The position numbers and the translations under genes are program-made. DNA of 59,105 bases, from positions 1 through 59,105 of the forward strand of contig CAVIIZ010000004.1 of assembly GCA_963642995.1 (NCBI GenBank). Direction: 5' to 3'. The notes under the pieces were generated by a model. That model did not search any database. It was not told the DNA's origin and saw nothing but the letters and a program-made list of their open reading frames with translations. The stretch comes from CAVAWX01 sp963642995. Lineage in GTDB: Bacteria > Actinomycetota > Coriobacteriia > Coriobacteriales > QAMH01. Of the stretch, positions 41,902-51,890 are shown one piece after another (within the stretch, counting starts at the first letter, position 1; the number at the start of each line of letters is the position of its first letter).

Positions 41902-42219
41902 CTAGTCGATGTCCTTGCCGCACTTCTTGCAGGTGCGCACCTTGTCTCGGCCGTCGTGCTTGACGCCCACGCGGGTGGGCAGGCCGCAGTGCGGGCACAC
42001 GAGCATGACGTTGGAGACGTCGATGGGCGCCTCGCGCTCCTCGATGCCGCCGCTGGGGTTTTGCTGCGTGGGGCGCAAGGCCTTGTGCACGATGTTGGCG
42101 CCGGAAACCAGCACGCGGCGCTTGGCCGGCTGGCAGGACAGCACCTCGCCCTCGTGGCCGGCGTCTTTGCCCGTGATGACCTTGACCTTGTCGCCGGTCT
42201 TGATGTTCATGCTGCTCAT
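41902..42219 (-). CDS. rplX: 50S ribosomal protein L24 with C-terminal zinc ribbon
   Basis: The 105-residue protein has the KOW motif KTGDKVKVITGKDAGHEGEV and RVLVSGANIVHKALRP of L24, an assembly initiator of the 50S subunit. It ends in a C4 zinc-ribbon-like segment with VCPHCG and CKKCG, seen in many Gram-positive L24 proteins. Start ATG 42219; the ATG three codons later is an alternative. Confidence 0.97.
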   Translation of the reverse strand: MSSMNIKTGDKVKVITGKDAGHEGEVLSCQPAKRRVLVSGANIVHKALRPTQQNPSGGIEEREAPIDVSNVMLVCPHCGLPTRVGVKHDGRDKVRTCKKCGKDID

Positions 42220-42237
42220 ATCTCGTCCACGCCTCCT

Positions 42238-42606
42238 CTACAGCGTCTCGGGGGCCAAAGAGACGATGCGCAGATAGCGCTTCTCGCGCAGCTCGCGGGC
42301 CACCGGCCCGAAGATGCGCGTGCCGCGCGGGGCGCCCGCGTTGTCCACGAGCACGGCTGCGTTCTCGTCGAACTTGATGTAGGAGCCGTCCTTGCGGCGG
42401 ACCTCCTTTTTCACCCTGACGACGACGCAGCGCACCACGTCGCCCTTCTTCACCTGGCCGTTGGGAATCGCCTCCTGCACGGCGCACATGATGGTGTCGC
42501 CCAGCCCCGCGTAGCGGCGCTTCGAGCCGCCCAGGACCTTGATGCAACGCACCTTGCGCGCGCCGCTGTTGTCCGCGACGGTCAGCATGGTCTGCATTTG
42601 AATCAT
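42238..42606 (-). CDS. rplN: 50S ribosomal protein L14
   Basis: The 122-residue protein begins MIQMQTMLTVADNSGARKVR and contains RRKDGSYIKFDENAAVLV and GTRIFGPVARELREK, matching L14 along its length. It binds 23S rRNA and contacts L19. It lies 37 bases after rpsQ and 18 bases before rplX. Confidence 0.98.
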   Translation of the reverse strand: MIQMQTMLTVADNSGARKVRCIKVLGGSKRRYAGLGDTIMCAVQEAIPNGQVKKGDVVRCVVVRVKKEVRRKDGSYIKFDENAAVLVDNAGAPRGTRIFGPVARELREKRYLRIVSLAPETL

Positions 42607-42643
42607 TGCGTCTTTATCCTTTCTTGCCTAGTCGCCGTTTGCG

Positions 42644-42910
42644 CTACTTGGCCTTCTCGACGATCTCGACCAGACGCCAGTGCTTGGTCTTGGACAGGGG
42701 GCGCGTCTCCATGATGCGCACCGTGTCGCCCACGCCGGCCTCGTTGTTCTCGTCGTGCGCGTGCAGCTTCTTGGAGCTGTTCATCATCTTGCCGTAGACG
42801 CGGTGCGGTTTGCGCTCGCGGATCTGCACGACGATGGTCTTGTCGGTGGCCGCAGAGACGACGACGCCCTGGCGGACTTTGCGGTTGTTGCGCTCTTGCG
42901 TTTCGCTCAT
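42644..42910 (-). CDS. rpsQ: 30S ribosomal protein S17
   Basis: The 88-residue protein has the S17 core KVRQGVVVSAATDKTIVV and IMETRPLSKTKHWRLVEI. It is a primary 16S rRNA-binding protein. It follows rpmC by 24 bases. Confidence 0.97.
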   Translation of the reverse strand: MSETQERNNRKVRQGVVVSAATDKTIVVQIRERKPHRVYGKMMNSSKKLHAHDENNEAGVGDTVRIMETRPLSKTKHWRLVEIVEKAK

Positions 42911-42934
42911 CGCTTGTTTCGTCCCCTTTCCTTG

Positions 42935-43147
42935 CTAGGACGCAGCGTCTGCTGCGGCGTTGATTTCCCTGGCACGCATCTCGGTGAGGATGCGGGCGAT
43001 GTCCTTTTTCACGGCCTTGACGCGCGCCGTGTTGTCCAGCTGGCTTGTGGCCATCTGGAAGCGCAGGTTGAAGAGCTCGGAGCGGGACTCGTCCAATTTG
43101 GTGGACAGATCCTCGCCGGAAAGCTCGCGAATTTCTGCCGGCTTCAT
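42935..43147 (-). CDS. rpmC: 50S ribosomal protein L29
   Basis: The 70-residue, mainly helical protein begins MKPAEIRELSGEDLSTKLDE and has LFNLRFQMATSQLDN and VKKDIARILTEMRARE, diagnostic of L29, which lines the exit tunnel mouth. Its ATG overlaps the rplP stop (TAATG), so the two are translationally coupled. Confidence 0.97.
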   Translation of the reverse strand: MKPAEIRELSGEDLSTKLDESRSELFNLRFQMATSQLDNTARVKAVKKDIARILTEMRAREINAAADAAS

Positions 43148-43692
43148 TATTTGTCAGCACCACCTTCCGCAGCAGCTGCCTTCTTCTCCGCCTCGTGCTC
43201 TGCCTCTTCTTCGGCCTCGACGGCGCGCATATGCGCGAACTCGGCGGCATGCTCGGCCGCGAACTCGGCGGCGCGCTCGGCCGCGTCGGCGCGGAAGACC
43301 ATCTTGCACTTGATGGGGAGCTTGTTGATCGCAAGGCGCATGGCCTCGCGGGCGACCTCGGGCTCGACGCCGTCGATCTCGAACATGATGCGGCCGGGCT
43401 TCACGACGGCCACCCACTCCTCGGGGTTGCCCTTGCCCTTGCCCATGCGGGTCTCGGCGGGCTTTTTGGTGATGGGCTTGTCGGGGAATATGGTGATCCA
43501 CACGCGCCCGCCGCGCTTCATGTAGCGCGTCATGGCGATACGCGCGGCCTCGATCTGGCGGTTGGTGATCCAGTGGCGCTCGAGGGCCTGGATGCCGTAG
43601 GAGCCGAAATTGACCTTCGTGCCGCCCTTGGCCTGGCCTTTCATCGAACCGCGCTGCACCTTGCGGTGCCGTACACGTTTGGGCATCAACAT
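43147..43692 (-). CDS. rplP: 50S ribosomal protein L16 with acidic/alanine-rich tail
   Basis: Residues 1 to about 140 are a complete L16: MPKRVRHRKVQRGSMKGQAK at the start, GSYGIQALERHWITNRQIEA and RMGKGKGNPEEWVAVVKPG in the middle. L16 helps form the tRNA A site of the 50S subunit. The last ~40 residues are an Ala/Glu/His-rich extension (AAEFAAEHAAEFAHM and EEEAEHEAEKKAAAAEGG) that the usual 137-140-residue protein lacks. The true start may be the ATG two codons in (43686). Overlaps rpmC by one base. Confidence 0.97.
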   Translation of the reverse strand: MLMPKRVRHRKVQRGSMKGQAKGGTKVNFGSYGIQALERHWITNRQIEAARIAMTRYMKRGGRVWITIFPDKPITKKPAETRMGKGKGNPEEWVAVVKPGRIMFEIDGVEPEVAREAMRLAINKLPIKCKMVFRADAAERAAEFAAEHAAEFAHMRAVEAEEEAEHEAEKKAAAAEGGADK

Positions 43693-44405
43693 TAGCCGTT
43701 GCTCCTCTCACGACGTCCGCGGCCGCGGCGCTGCACGGAGCTGCCCTCGAGGGCAGGGTTGCTGCGCGTCTGGCCGGGGAGAACCTCGCCGTAGTACACC
43801 CACACCTTGATGCCGCACGAGCCCATCGTGGTGTTGGCGGTGGCGAATCCGTAATCGATCATCGCGCGCAGGGTGTGCAGGGGCACGCGGCCCTCGCGGT
43901 ACCACTCGCGGCGGCTCATCTCGGCGCCGCCGAGACGGCCCGAGCACTGGATGCGGATGCCCTTGGCGCCCGACTTGCGGGCCGACTGCACGGCCTTGCG
44001 CATCGCGCGGCGGAAAGCCACGCGGCCTTCCAGCTGCTCGGCGATGGACTGGGCGATGAGGTTGGCGTCCAGCTCGGGGCGCTTGACCTCGACGACCTCG
44101 ACGGAGACCTTGGACTCGGGGCCGGCGATCTTTTGCAGCTCGTGGCGCAAGGCGTCGACCTCGGCGCCCTTCTTGCCGATGACGATGCCGGGGCGCGCGG
44201 TGGTCAAGACGACCTTGACCGTCTCGCCGGCGCGCTCGATCTCGATGCGCGACAGGGCGGCCGAGGCCAGCTTCTTTTCGATGTGCCGGCGGATCTCGAT
44301 GTCGTTTTCCAGCGTGGACGCGTAGTCCTTGCCGGCGTACCAGCGGCTACGCCAGTTCTCGGTGATGCCGAGGCGGAAACCCGTCGGCTTTACCTTCTGA
44401 CCCAT
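43692..44405 (-). CDS. rpsC: 30S ribosomal protein S3
   Basis: The 237-residue protein starts MGQKVKPTGFRLGITENWRS and has the KH motif GIVIGKKGAEVDAL and CSGRLGGAEMSRREWYREG of S3, part of the mRNA entry site. The C-terminus is Arg-rich (RRGRGRRERSNG). The rplP ATG overlaps its stop by one base. Confidence 0.98.
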   Translation of the reverse strand: MGQKVKPTGFRLGITENWRSRWYAGKDYASTLENDIEIRRHIEKKLASAALSRIEIERAGETVKVVLTTARPGIVIGKKGAEVDALRHELQKIAGPESKVSVEVVEVKRPELDANLIAQSIAEQLEGRVAFRRAMRKAVQSARKSGAKGIRIQCSGRLGGAEMSRREWYREGRVPLHTLRAMIDYGFATANTTMGSCGIKVWVYYGEVLPGQTRSNPALEGSSVQRRGRGRRERSNG

Positions 44406-44408
44406 GCT

Positions 44409-44750
44409 CTAGGCCTCCTCTCGGTTCGCGACGACGATGGTGATGTGGCTCGTGCGCTTGTTGATCGGCGAGGCCGAGCCTTTCGCGCGCGGGCGGTAGC
44501 GCTTGATCGTGGGGCCTTCGTCGACGAAGGCGCGCTTCACGACGAGGCTCTCGGGGCGCAGGCCGTGGGCGGTCTGCGCGTTGGACGCGGCGGAGTTCAG
44601 CACCTTCAGCACGACCTCCGAGACGGCGCGCTCGGAAAAGCGCAGGGCCTCGATGGCGGCGGGCACCTCCTTGCCGCGGATCTGGTCGACGACCATGCGC
44701 GCCTTGCGGGGCGAGACGCGCACGTATTTGGCGATTGCCTGAGATTCCAT
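44409..44750 (-). CDS. rplV: 50S ribosomal protein L22
   Basis: The 113-residue protein has AKYVRVSPRKARMVVDQIRG at the start and a beta-hairpin loop KRYRPRAKGSASPINKRTSH towards the exit tunnel, as in L22. It follows rpsS by 16 bases and is three bases before the rpsC start. Confidence 0.97.
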   Translation of the reverse strand: MESQAIAKYVRVSPRKARMVVDQIRGKEVPAAIEALRFSERAVSEVVLKVLNSAASNAQTAHGLRPESLVVKRAFVDEGPTIKRYRPRAKGSASPINKRTSHITIVVANREEA

Positions 44751-44766
44751 GCTCTCTCAACCCCTC

Positions 44767-45027
44767 CTAATCTGCGCGGTGGCCGCGGAACGTGCGCGTG
44801 GGCGAGAACTCGCCCAGCTTGTGCCCGACCATGGACTCGGTGATGTAGACGGGGACATGACGGCGCCCGTCGTGGACTGCGATCGTGTGGCCGACCATCT
44901 CGGGGAAGATGGTGGACGAACGGCTCCAGGTCTTGATGGCCTTTTTCTCGCCAGCCTCGTTCATCGCGACGATGCGCTCGAGGAGGCGCGGCTCGACATA
45001 GGGGCCTTTTTTGAGGCTTCTGCTCAT
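44767..45027 (-). CDS. rpsS: 30S ribosomal protein S19
   Basis: The 86-residue protein begins MSRSLKKGPYVEPRLLE and has IKTWSRSSTIFPEMVGHTIA and GHKLGEFSPTRTFRGH, the S19 pattern. It lies in the 30S head with S13. It follows rplB by 27 bases. Confidence 0.98.
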   Translation of the reverse strand: MSRSLKKGPYVEPRLLERIVAMNEAGEKKAIKTWSRSSTIFPEMVGHTIAVHDGRRHVPVYITESMVGHKLGEFSPTRTFRGHRAD

Positions 45028-45054
45028 GTACTCTGCTCCTTTTCTTCGCGCGCT

Positions 45055-45885
<831 letters not shown>

Positions 45886-46019
45886 TTGCAAAACTCCTTC
45901 GTGTCCGATTGCCGAAAACGCCTGCCATGGGAAGGGGAGGCGGTGCATCCTCCCGAGCAGGTTCGACCCCGGTCCTACCACGGCTCCGGGCGTTTCTTCC
46001 AAAACGTCCGAAGCCCTTT

Positions 46020-46051
46020 CAAGAAACCCGCCCCGTAGCACCCGGGGCGGG
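46020..46051 (-). terminator. Terminator- or attenuator-like hairpin between rplW and rplB
   Basis: On the minus strand CCCGCCCC and GGGGCGGG form a perfect 8-base GC stem (46027-46051) with a 9-base loop, followed by TTTCTTG. It begins 12 bases after the rplW stop, in a 178-base gap. The remaining ~130 bases to rplB hold no supported gene. As at rpmD-rplO, the position is within what is normally a continuous operon. Confidence 0.65.
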
Positions 46052-46063
46052 GACGTGCCGCAA

Positions 46064-46351
46064 CTAGTCTTGCTCTGCGAACAGCTCGATGGAATCGCCG
46101 TCGACCAAGGTGACGACCGCCTTCTTCCACGTGCGCGTGCTCCCCATACGGTAGCGGACGCGCTTGGGTTTGGGCTTGACGTTGGAGGTGTTCACCTTCA
46201 GCACCGTGACGCCGAAGATCTCCTCGACGGCATGGGCGATCTCGATCTTGTTGGCGGTCTTTGCCACCTCGAAGGTGTAGCGGTTGAGCGCCTGCATGTC
46301 CATGGAGCGCTCGGAGATGACCGGGCGGATGATGATGTCGCGTGCCAGCAT
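46064..46351 (-). CDS. rplW: 50S ribosomal protein L23
   Basis: The 95-residue protein has DIIIRPVISERSMDM near the start, YTFEVAKTANKIEIAHAVEE and KKAVVTLVDGDSIELF, the L23 pattern; L23 is the docking site for trigger factor and SRP. ATG 46351 overlaps the rplD stop (TAATG). Confidence 0.97.
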   Translation of the reverse strand: MLARDIIIRPVISERSMDMQALNRYTFEVAKTANKIEIAHAVEEIFGVTVLKVNTSNVKPKPKRVRYRMGSTRTWKKAVVTLVDGDSIELFAEQD

Positions 46352-46974
46352 TACTGCAACACCCCCTCGACGTACTTGGCGGCGTTTTGGCTCATGACGA
46401 GCGCGCCGCAATCGAGCAGGTCGAGCGTGTTGGACTCGCTGGCGCCGATGACGCGCACCCCCTCGATGTTGCGGAAGGACAAAAACGTGTTCACGTCGTC
46501 GTCGTCGACCACGACGGTCGTGCGGCCGCAGACCCCGAGGGCCTTCAGGAAGGCGACGGCGTCTTTGGTGCACGGCTTGTCGAAGGAGAACTCCTGCACG
46601 ACGAACAGCTCGTCGTCGGCCGCCTTGCCGGAGAGCACCGAGCGCATGGCCAGCTTGACGACCTTGCTCGGCACCTTGAAGGCATACGAGCGGGGATGCG
46701 GCCCGAAGACCACGCCGCCGTGGCGGAACTGCGCCGCACGGGTCGTGCCCTGGCGGGCATGACCGGTGCCCTTCTGGCGAAACGGCTTGCGGCCGCCGCC
46801 GGAGACTCCCGCGCGGGTGAGGGTGGAATGCGTGCCCTGGCGTGCCGCGGCCTGCTGGCTGCGGACGACCTGGTGCATCGCGTGGGTGTTGGGCTCGATG
46901 GCAAAGACCGCGTCTGCCAGCGCAAGCGAACCGGCGGCCTTGCCCTTGGAGTCGACCATCTTGATGTCTGCCAT
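46351..46974 (-). CDS. rplD: 50S ribosomal protein L4
   Basis: The 207-residue protein has the exit-tunnel loop with TRAGVSGGGRKPFRQKGTGH and ARQGTTRAAQFRHGGVVFGP, diagnostic of L4, which in E. coli also represses its own operon. The C-terminal part is divergent but full length. It follows rplC by 14 bases and overlaps rplW by one base. Confidence 0.97.
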   Translation of the reverse strand: MADIKMVDSKGKAAGSLALADAVFAIEPNTHAMHQVVRSQQAAARQGTHSTLTRAGVSGGGRKPFRQKGTGHARQGTTRAAQFRHGGVVFGPHPRSYAFKVPSKVVKLAMRSVLSGKAADDELFVVQEFSFDKPCTKDAVAFLKALGVCGRTTVVVDDDDVNTFLSFRNIEGVRVIGASESNTLDLLDCGALVMSQNAAKYVEGVLQ

Positions 46975-46988
46975 GATCTACTCCTCCT

Positions 46989-47609
46989 TTACGCCATACG
47001 GATCTGGACGAGGGCGCCCTTGCCGCCGGGGACGGCGCCCTTGACCAAGATGAGGTTGTTGTCTGCGTCCACGCGCACGACGGAGAGGTTCTTCACCGTG
47101 ACGCGCTCGTTGCCCATGTGGCCGGGAAGGCGCATGCCCTTCCAGACGCGGGCGGGATAGGCGCACATGCCGACGGAGCCGGGTGCGCGGTGGAAGTGGT
47201 GGCCGTGGCCGCCCGGGCCGCCGCCGAAGCCGTGGCGCTTGATGACGCCGGCAAAGCCCTTGCCCTTGCTGATGCCGCTGACATCGACCTTTTCGACGTC
47301 GGCGAAGGCCTCGACCGTGAGCTTGTCGCCCACGTTGTGCTCGGAGGCGTCTTCGACGCGGACCTCGCGCAGATAGCGCATGGGCGCGACGCCGGCCTTG
47401 TCGAAGTGGCCTTTCATGGGCTTGTTGACGCGCTTTTCCTTGATGTCGCCAAAGCCGATCTGGACGGCCTCGTAGCCGTCGGTGGCCTTGGTCTTCACCT
47501 GCGAGACAACGCAGGGGCCTGCCTGGATGACCGTGACGGGGACGATCTCGTCGTCTTGCCCCCATACCTGGGTCATTCCCAGCTTGCGGCCGAGAATCGT
47601 GTTGACCAT
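46989..47609 (-). CDS. rplC: 50S ribosomal protein L3
   Basis: The 206-residue protein begins with LGRKLGMTQVW, has GISKGKGFAGVIKRHGFGGG and the central loop with GHHFHRAPGSVGMCA of L3, needed for the peptidyl transferase centre. It is the first gene of the ribosomal cluster here; rpsJ, normally directly upstream, is absent and argG lies 451 bases upstream instead. A promoter candidate with TATAGT (47799-47804) gives a leader of about 180 bases. Confidence 0.98.
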   Translation of the reverse strand: MVNTILGRKLGMTQVWGQDDEIVPVTVIQAGPCVVSQVKTKATDGYEAVQIGFGDIKEKRVNKPMKGHFDKAGVAPMRYLREVRVEDASEHNVGDKLTVEAFADVEKVDVSGISKGKGFAGVIKRHGFGGGPGGHGHHFHRAPGSVGMCAYPARVWKGMRLPGHMGNERVTVKNLSVVRVDADNNLILVKGAVPGGKGALVQIRMA

Positions 47610-47798
47610 TCCTTGCCTTACTCTTCAGGCGATCTTGCAATACGGAGGCGTCCGGTATGCCCCGTGCAGCGGATCGCAGCTTCATCGCTCCTCCCCTTGC
47701 CCGCCAAAGCGCAGGCGCCGGAAGGCCGACCTTTCCTGCGGCGCAACGTCCTTGTCCGGACGCACGACGCACCATGCCCTTTTGGGCACAGCCCGTCC

Positions 47799-47804
47799 AC
47801 TATA
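47799..47804 (-). promoter_or_regulatory. -10 candidate and long leader of the rplC operon
   Basis: TATAGT on the minus strand (ACTATA at 47799-47804) matches the -10 consensus in five of six positions; transcription would begin near 47792, leaving about 180 bases before rplC. The leader contains a small hairpin, TGCCC-AAAA-GGGCA, near 47774-47787 and further GC-rich pairing potential. A -35 box is weak (CTAGCA). The whole 451-base gap 47610-48060 has no gene that I can support; it also contains the two hairpins listed separately. Confidence 0.45.
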
Positions 47805-47844
47805 GGGCAACGGATGCGCGGATGCTAGAAAAATCTTAAATTCC

Positions 47845-47858
47845 ACGCCCTCGGGCGT
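47845..47858 (-). terminator. Hairpin with T-rich tail upstream of the rplC promoter
   Basis: On the minus strand ACGCCC-GA-GGGCGT is followed by GGAATTTAAGATTTTTC. The small stem plus T-rich tail could end readthrough from argG before the rplC promoter begins. The separation of stem and T-run makes this uncertain. Confidence 0.4.
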
Positions 47859-47937
47859 ATCCTTTTTCGGCGAAAAAAGGGGCGCACATCTAGAACACGC
47901 GCCCGCACGAGGGGGGCGCGAGAGAGGCGCAGGCGCG

Positions 47938-47976
47938 AAAAGGGCGCGCGACCCGCGAAGAGCCACGCGCCCCTTT
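47938..47976 (-). terminator. Hairpin downstream of argG
   Basis: On the minus strand AAAGGGGCGCGT pairs with GCGCGCCCTTTT (two wobble pairs) around a 15-base loop. It begins about 85 bases after the argG stop, where a transcript end for the arginine operon is expected. The T residues belong to the stem rather than a separate tail. Confidence 0.4.
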
Positions 47977-48060
47977 CCCCTTCGGAGCTGCGGGAAAACG
48001 CCCGCTCCCGCGCATTCGGGCGCGCGCCGGCAGCGCGGCAAGACGCAGCGCCTTGCGCCC

Positions 48061-49275
<1,215 letters not shown>

Positions 49276-49295
49276 TTTTCGCATTTCCTCGCTTT

Positions 49296-49721
49296 CTATT
49301 TCTCCCTGCGCGCCGAGATCTTCTCCTCGACGTCTGCTCCGTCTTCTTCCGACGCCGCGGCGACGAATATGGTGTCGTCTCCGGCGATGGTCCCCAGCAC
49401 GCCGCCCAGCTCGGCCGCGTCGATGGCCGCCGCGACGCTCATGGCCGCGCCCGGCTCCGTCTTCACCACCACCTGGTTGCCCGCGCGGGCCACGTCGCGC
49501 ACGAGGGTGCGCACCATCTGCGAGAGGCGCAGGTCCTCGGGCAGCACGTAGGCGCCGTCTTCCTTGCGCAGGTCCATCTCGGCGATGTCGCGCGAGACGG
49601 TGGCCTGCGCGACGTCGAAGCCGCGCATGCCCAGCGCGTCGGCGAGCGCGCTTTGCGTGGCAAGCGGCGTCGCGCGCACTATCTCGCGTATGGCCTCGTG
49701 CCTGTCGCCCCTCACGCCCAT
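49296..49721 (-). CDS. argR: Arginine repressor ArgR
   Basis: The 141-residue protein has an N-terminal winged helix with QATVSRDIAEM (39-49) as recognition region and a C-terminal hexamerisation domain with GTIAGDDTIFV; the two Asp of GDD (115-116) bind arginine. It should repress arginine synthesis genes when arginine is plentiful, probably including its own operon. The ATG at 49721 lies ten bases after the argF stop and follows GAGGG. It sits between argF and argG. An AT-rich inverted repeat before argJ is the candidate operator. Confidence 0.95.
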   Translation of the reverse strand: MGVRGDRHEAIREIVRATPLATQSALADALGMRGFDVAQATVSRDIAEMDLRKEDGAYVLPEDLRLSQMVRTLVRDVARAGNQVVVKTEPGAAMSVAAAIDAAELGGVLGTIAGDDTIFVAAASEEDGADVEEKISARREK

Positions 49722-49731
49722 GCGCGCGCCC

Positions 49732-50673
49732 TCATGCCACGCCCAGCACGCACGAGAGCAGCGCCTTTTGCGCATGCAGGCGGTTTTCCGCCTCGTCGAA
49801 GACCACCGACGCCGGCCCGTCTATGACCTCGTCGGCCACCTCCTCGCCGCGATGCGCGGGCAGGCAGTGCATGAAGATGGCGTCCGGCGCCGCGCGGCGC
49901 ATGGCCGCCTCGTCCACCTGGAAGCCCTCGAAGGCCGCCAGGCGCGCGTCGTGCTCGGCCTCGTCGCCCATGGACGTCCATGTGTCCGTGACCACCACGT
50001 CGGCCCCGTCGAGCGCCGACAGGTCGTCGAAGAAGCGCAGCGAGCCGCCCGTCCTGCGGCAGCGGGCCACGCTCTCGGCCGCGACGCGCTCGTTCCACCA
50101 ATACCCCGCCGGGCAGCCGATGGCCACGTCCATCTTGGCCAGGGACGCGAGCTCCATGTAGGTGTTGGCCATGTTGTTGCCGTCGCCCACGTAGGCCAGC
50201 CTCACGCCTTCCAGGCGCCCCTTGTGCTCGAGTATGGTGAGCGCGTCGGCCAGCCCCTGGCAGGGATGGAAATCGTCGGTGAGGGCGTTTATCACGGGCA
50301 CCTCGGCCCAGTGCGCCACCTCGGCGACCTTGGACTGCTTGAAGGTGCGCAAGACGATGGCGTCCACGAAGCGCTCCAACACCAGCGTGGTGTCGTGGAC
50401 CGTCTCGCCGCGCGAGAACGCCGAGCGCTCGTCGCTCATCACGATGGGCTGCGCCCCCAGACGCGCGACCCCCACCTCGAAGCTCGTGCGCGTGCGCAAG
50501 CTGGGCTTCTCCATGATGATGGCAACGGCTTTGCCCGCACAGGTGCTCTCGCGGGCGCCGGTCTTCCAGGCGCGCTTTTGCCGCGCGGCCGTCTCGACGA
50601 CAAACGAGAATTCCTCGCTCGTCAAGTCCGCCAGGCGCAAGAGGTCGCGTCCGGCCAGGGTGTTCTCGCTCAT
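49732..50673 (-). CDS. argF: Ornithine carbamoyltransferase
   Basis: The 313-residue enzyme makes citrulline from ornithine and carbamoyl phosphate. The carbamoyl phosphate site is SLRTRTSFE (58-66), which differs from the usual STRTR by Leu for Thr at the second position, and HPCQGLAD, TDTWTSMGDE and FMHCLPAHRGEEV give the remaining substrate contacts. The ATG at 50673 overlaps the argD stop by four bases (ATGA), with GGAGG seven bases upstream. Anabolic role is inferred from its place in argJBDFRG. Confidence 0.95.
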   Translation of the reverse strand: MSENTLAGRDLLRLADLTSEEFSFVVETAARQKRAWKTGARESTCAGKAVAIIMEKPSLRTRTSFEVGVARLGAQPIVMSDERSAFSRGETVHDTTLVLERFVDAIVLRTFKQSKVAEVAHWAEVPVINALTDDFHPCQGLADALTILEHKGRLEGVRLAYVGDGNNMANTYMELASLAKMDVAIGCPAGYWWNERVAAESVARCRRTGGSLRFFDDLSALDGADVVVTDTWTSMGDEAEHDARLAAFEGFQVDEAAMRRAAPDAIFMHCLPAHRGEEVADEVIDGPASVVFDEAENRLHAQKALLSCVLGVA

Positions 50674-51887
50674 CTGCATGCCTCCTCGTGGCATTCGGGA
50701 AGTTTGTCCACCAGCGCATCGACGTCTGCGCGTTCGATGACAAGCGGCGGCAAGAAGCGTAGCACGTCGTCTGCGGGCGCATTGAAGACAAGGCCGCGGT
50801 CCAGGCCGGCGCGCACGAGGGCATGGGCGCACGGCGCGTCGATGCTCGCCCCCACCATGAGGCCGGCGCCGCGCACCTGCGTGACGAAGGGCAGGGCGGC
50901 CAGGCGCTCGGACAGGTAGGCGCCCACGTCGGCCACATGCGCGCAAAAGCCCGGCTCGCACATGATCTGCGTCGTGGCGTCGGCGGCGGCCACGGCGAGG
51001 GCAGACCCGCCGAACGTCGAGCCGTGCATGCCGGGCTGCAGAAGCGAGCCCGCCTCGCCGCGCGCGGAGAACGCCCCCATGGGCACGCCGTTCGCGATGC
51101 CCTTTGCCATGGTCACCACGTCGGGGACGACGTCGAAGCGCTGAAAGCAAAACGGTTTTCCCGTGCGGGCAAGCCCCGTCTGCACCTCGTCGAGCACAAG
51201 CAGCATGCCGCGCTCTTCGGTGAGGCGGCGGGCCGCCTGCATGTACTCGCGCGTGCACGGCCACACCCCCGACTCGCCCTGCACGGGCTCGAGCAGAAGC
51301 GCCGCCGGACGCGTGCCGTCCACCTCGCCGTCCAAGGCCGCCTCCAAGGCGGCGACGTCGTTTAGGGGCACGTGCGAGAAACCGGGCGGCAGGGGCGCGA
51401 AGGGGTCTTGGAAGCGGTCTTGCGCCGTGGCGGCAAGCGTCGCGAGCGTGCGCCCGTGAAAGGAGCGCTTGGCCGTGACGATGCCCCAGGCGCCGCCCAG
51501 GCGCTCCTTGCCCCAGCGCCGCGCGAGCTTGACGGCGCCCTCGTTGGCCTCGGCGCCGGAATTCGCGAAGAAGGTCTTCCACTTCCCGCCGCCCGCCTTT
51601 CCTGCCAGCATCTTCGAGAGGCGCTCGGCCAGCTGCCCGCGCTTCTCGATGTAGAAGTAGTTGCTCACGTGCACGAGCTTTTCGGCCTGCTCGACGATGG
51701 CGGCCGTCACGCGCGGGTTGCAATGCCCCACCGACACCACCGCGATGCCGGCGAGGAAATCGAGGTACTCCCTGCCCGCATCGTCGAAGAGCCGCGTCAT
51801 CTCGCCGCGCACGAACCGGACGTCCTCGCGCCCGTAGGCGTGCATGAGGTAGCGCGCCTCGAGCTCCTTTTCCTGCGCCAAGCCCAT
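50670..51887 (-). CDS. argD: Acetylornithine aminotransferase
   Basis: The 405-residue class III PLP aminotransferase converts N-acetylglutamate semialdehyde to N-acetylornithine. The PLP lysine is Lys262 in VTMAKGIANG; LDEVQTGLARTG (232-243) and FFANSGAEANEGAVKLAR are also present. It starts three bases after the argB stop and overlaps argF at its end. Its position supports the arginine assignment over other class III transaminases. Confidence 0.95.
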   Translation of the reverse strand: MGLAQEKELEARYLMHAYGREDVRFVRGEMTRLFDDAGREYLDFLAGIAVVSVGHCNPRVTAAIVEQAEKLVHVSNYFYIEKRGQLAERLSKMLAGKAGGGKWKTFFANSGAEANEGAVKLARRWGKERLGGAWGIVTAKRSFHGRTLATLAATAQDRFQDPFAPLPPGFSHVPLNDVAALEAALDGEVDGTRPAALLLEPVQGESGVWPCTREYMQAARRLTEERGMLLVLDEVQTGLARTGKPFCFQRFDVVPDVVTMAKGIANGVPMGAFSARGEAGSLLQPGMHGSTFGGSALAVAAADATTQIMCEPGFCAHVADVGAYLSERLAALPFVTQVRGAGLMVGASIDAPCAHALVRAGLDRGLVFNAPADDVLRFLPPLVIERADVDALVDKLPECHEEACR

Positions 51888-51890
51888 CTC

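Noticed and set aside
47610..48060. Hidden rpsJ gene upstream of rplC
   Set aside because: None of the six frames in this gap shows S10 motifs; the frames present are Arg/Ala/Pro-rich shadows.
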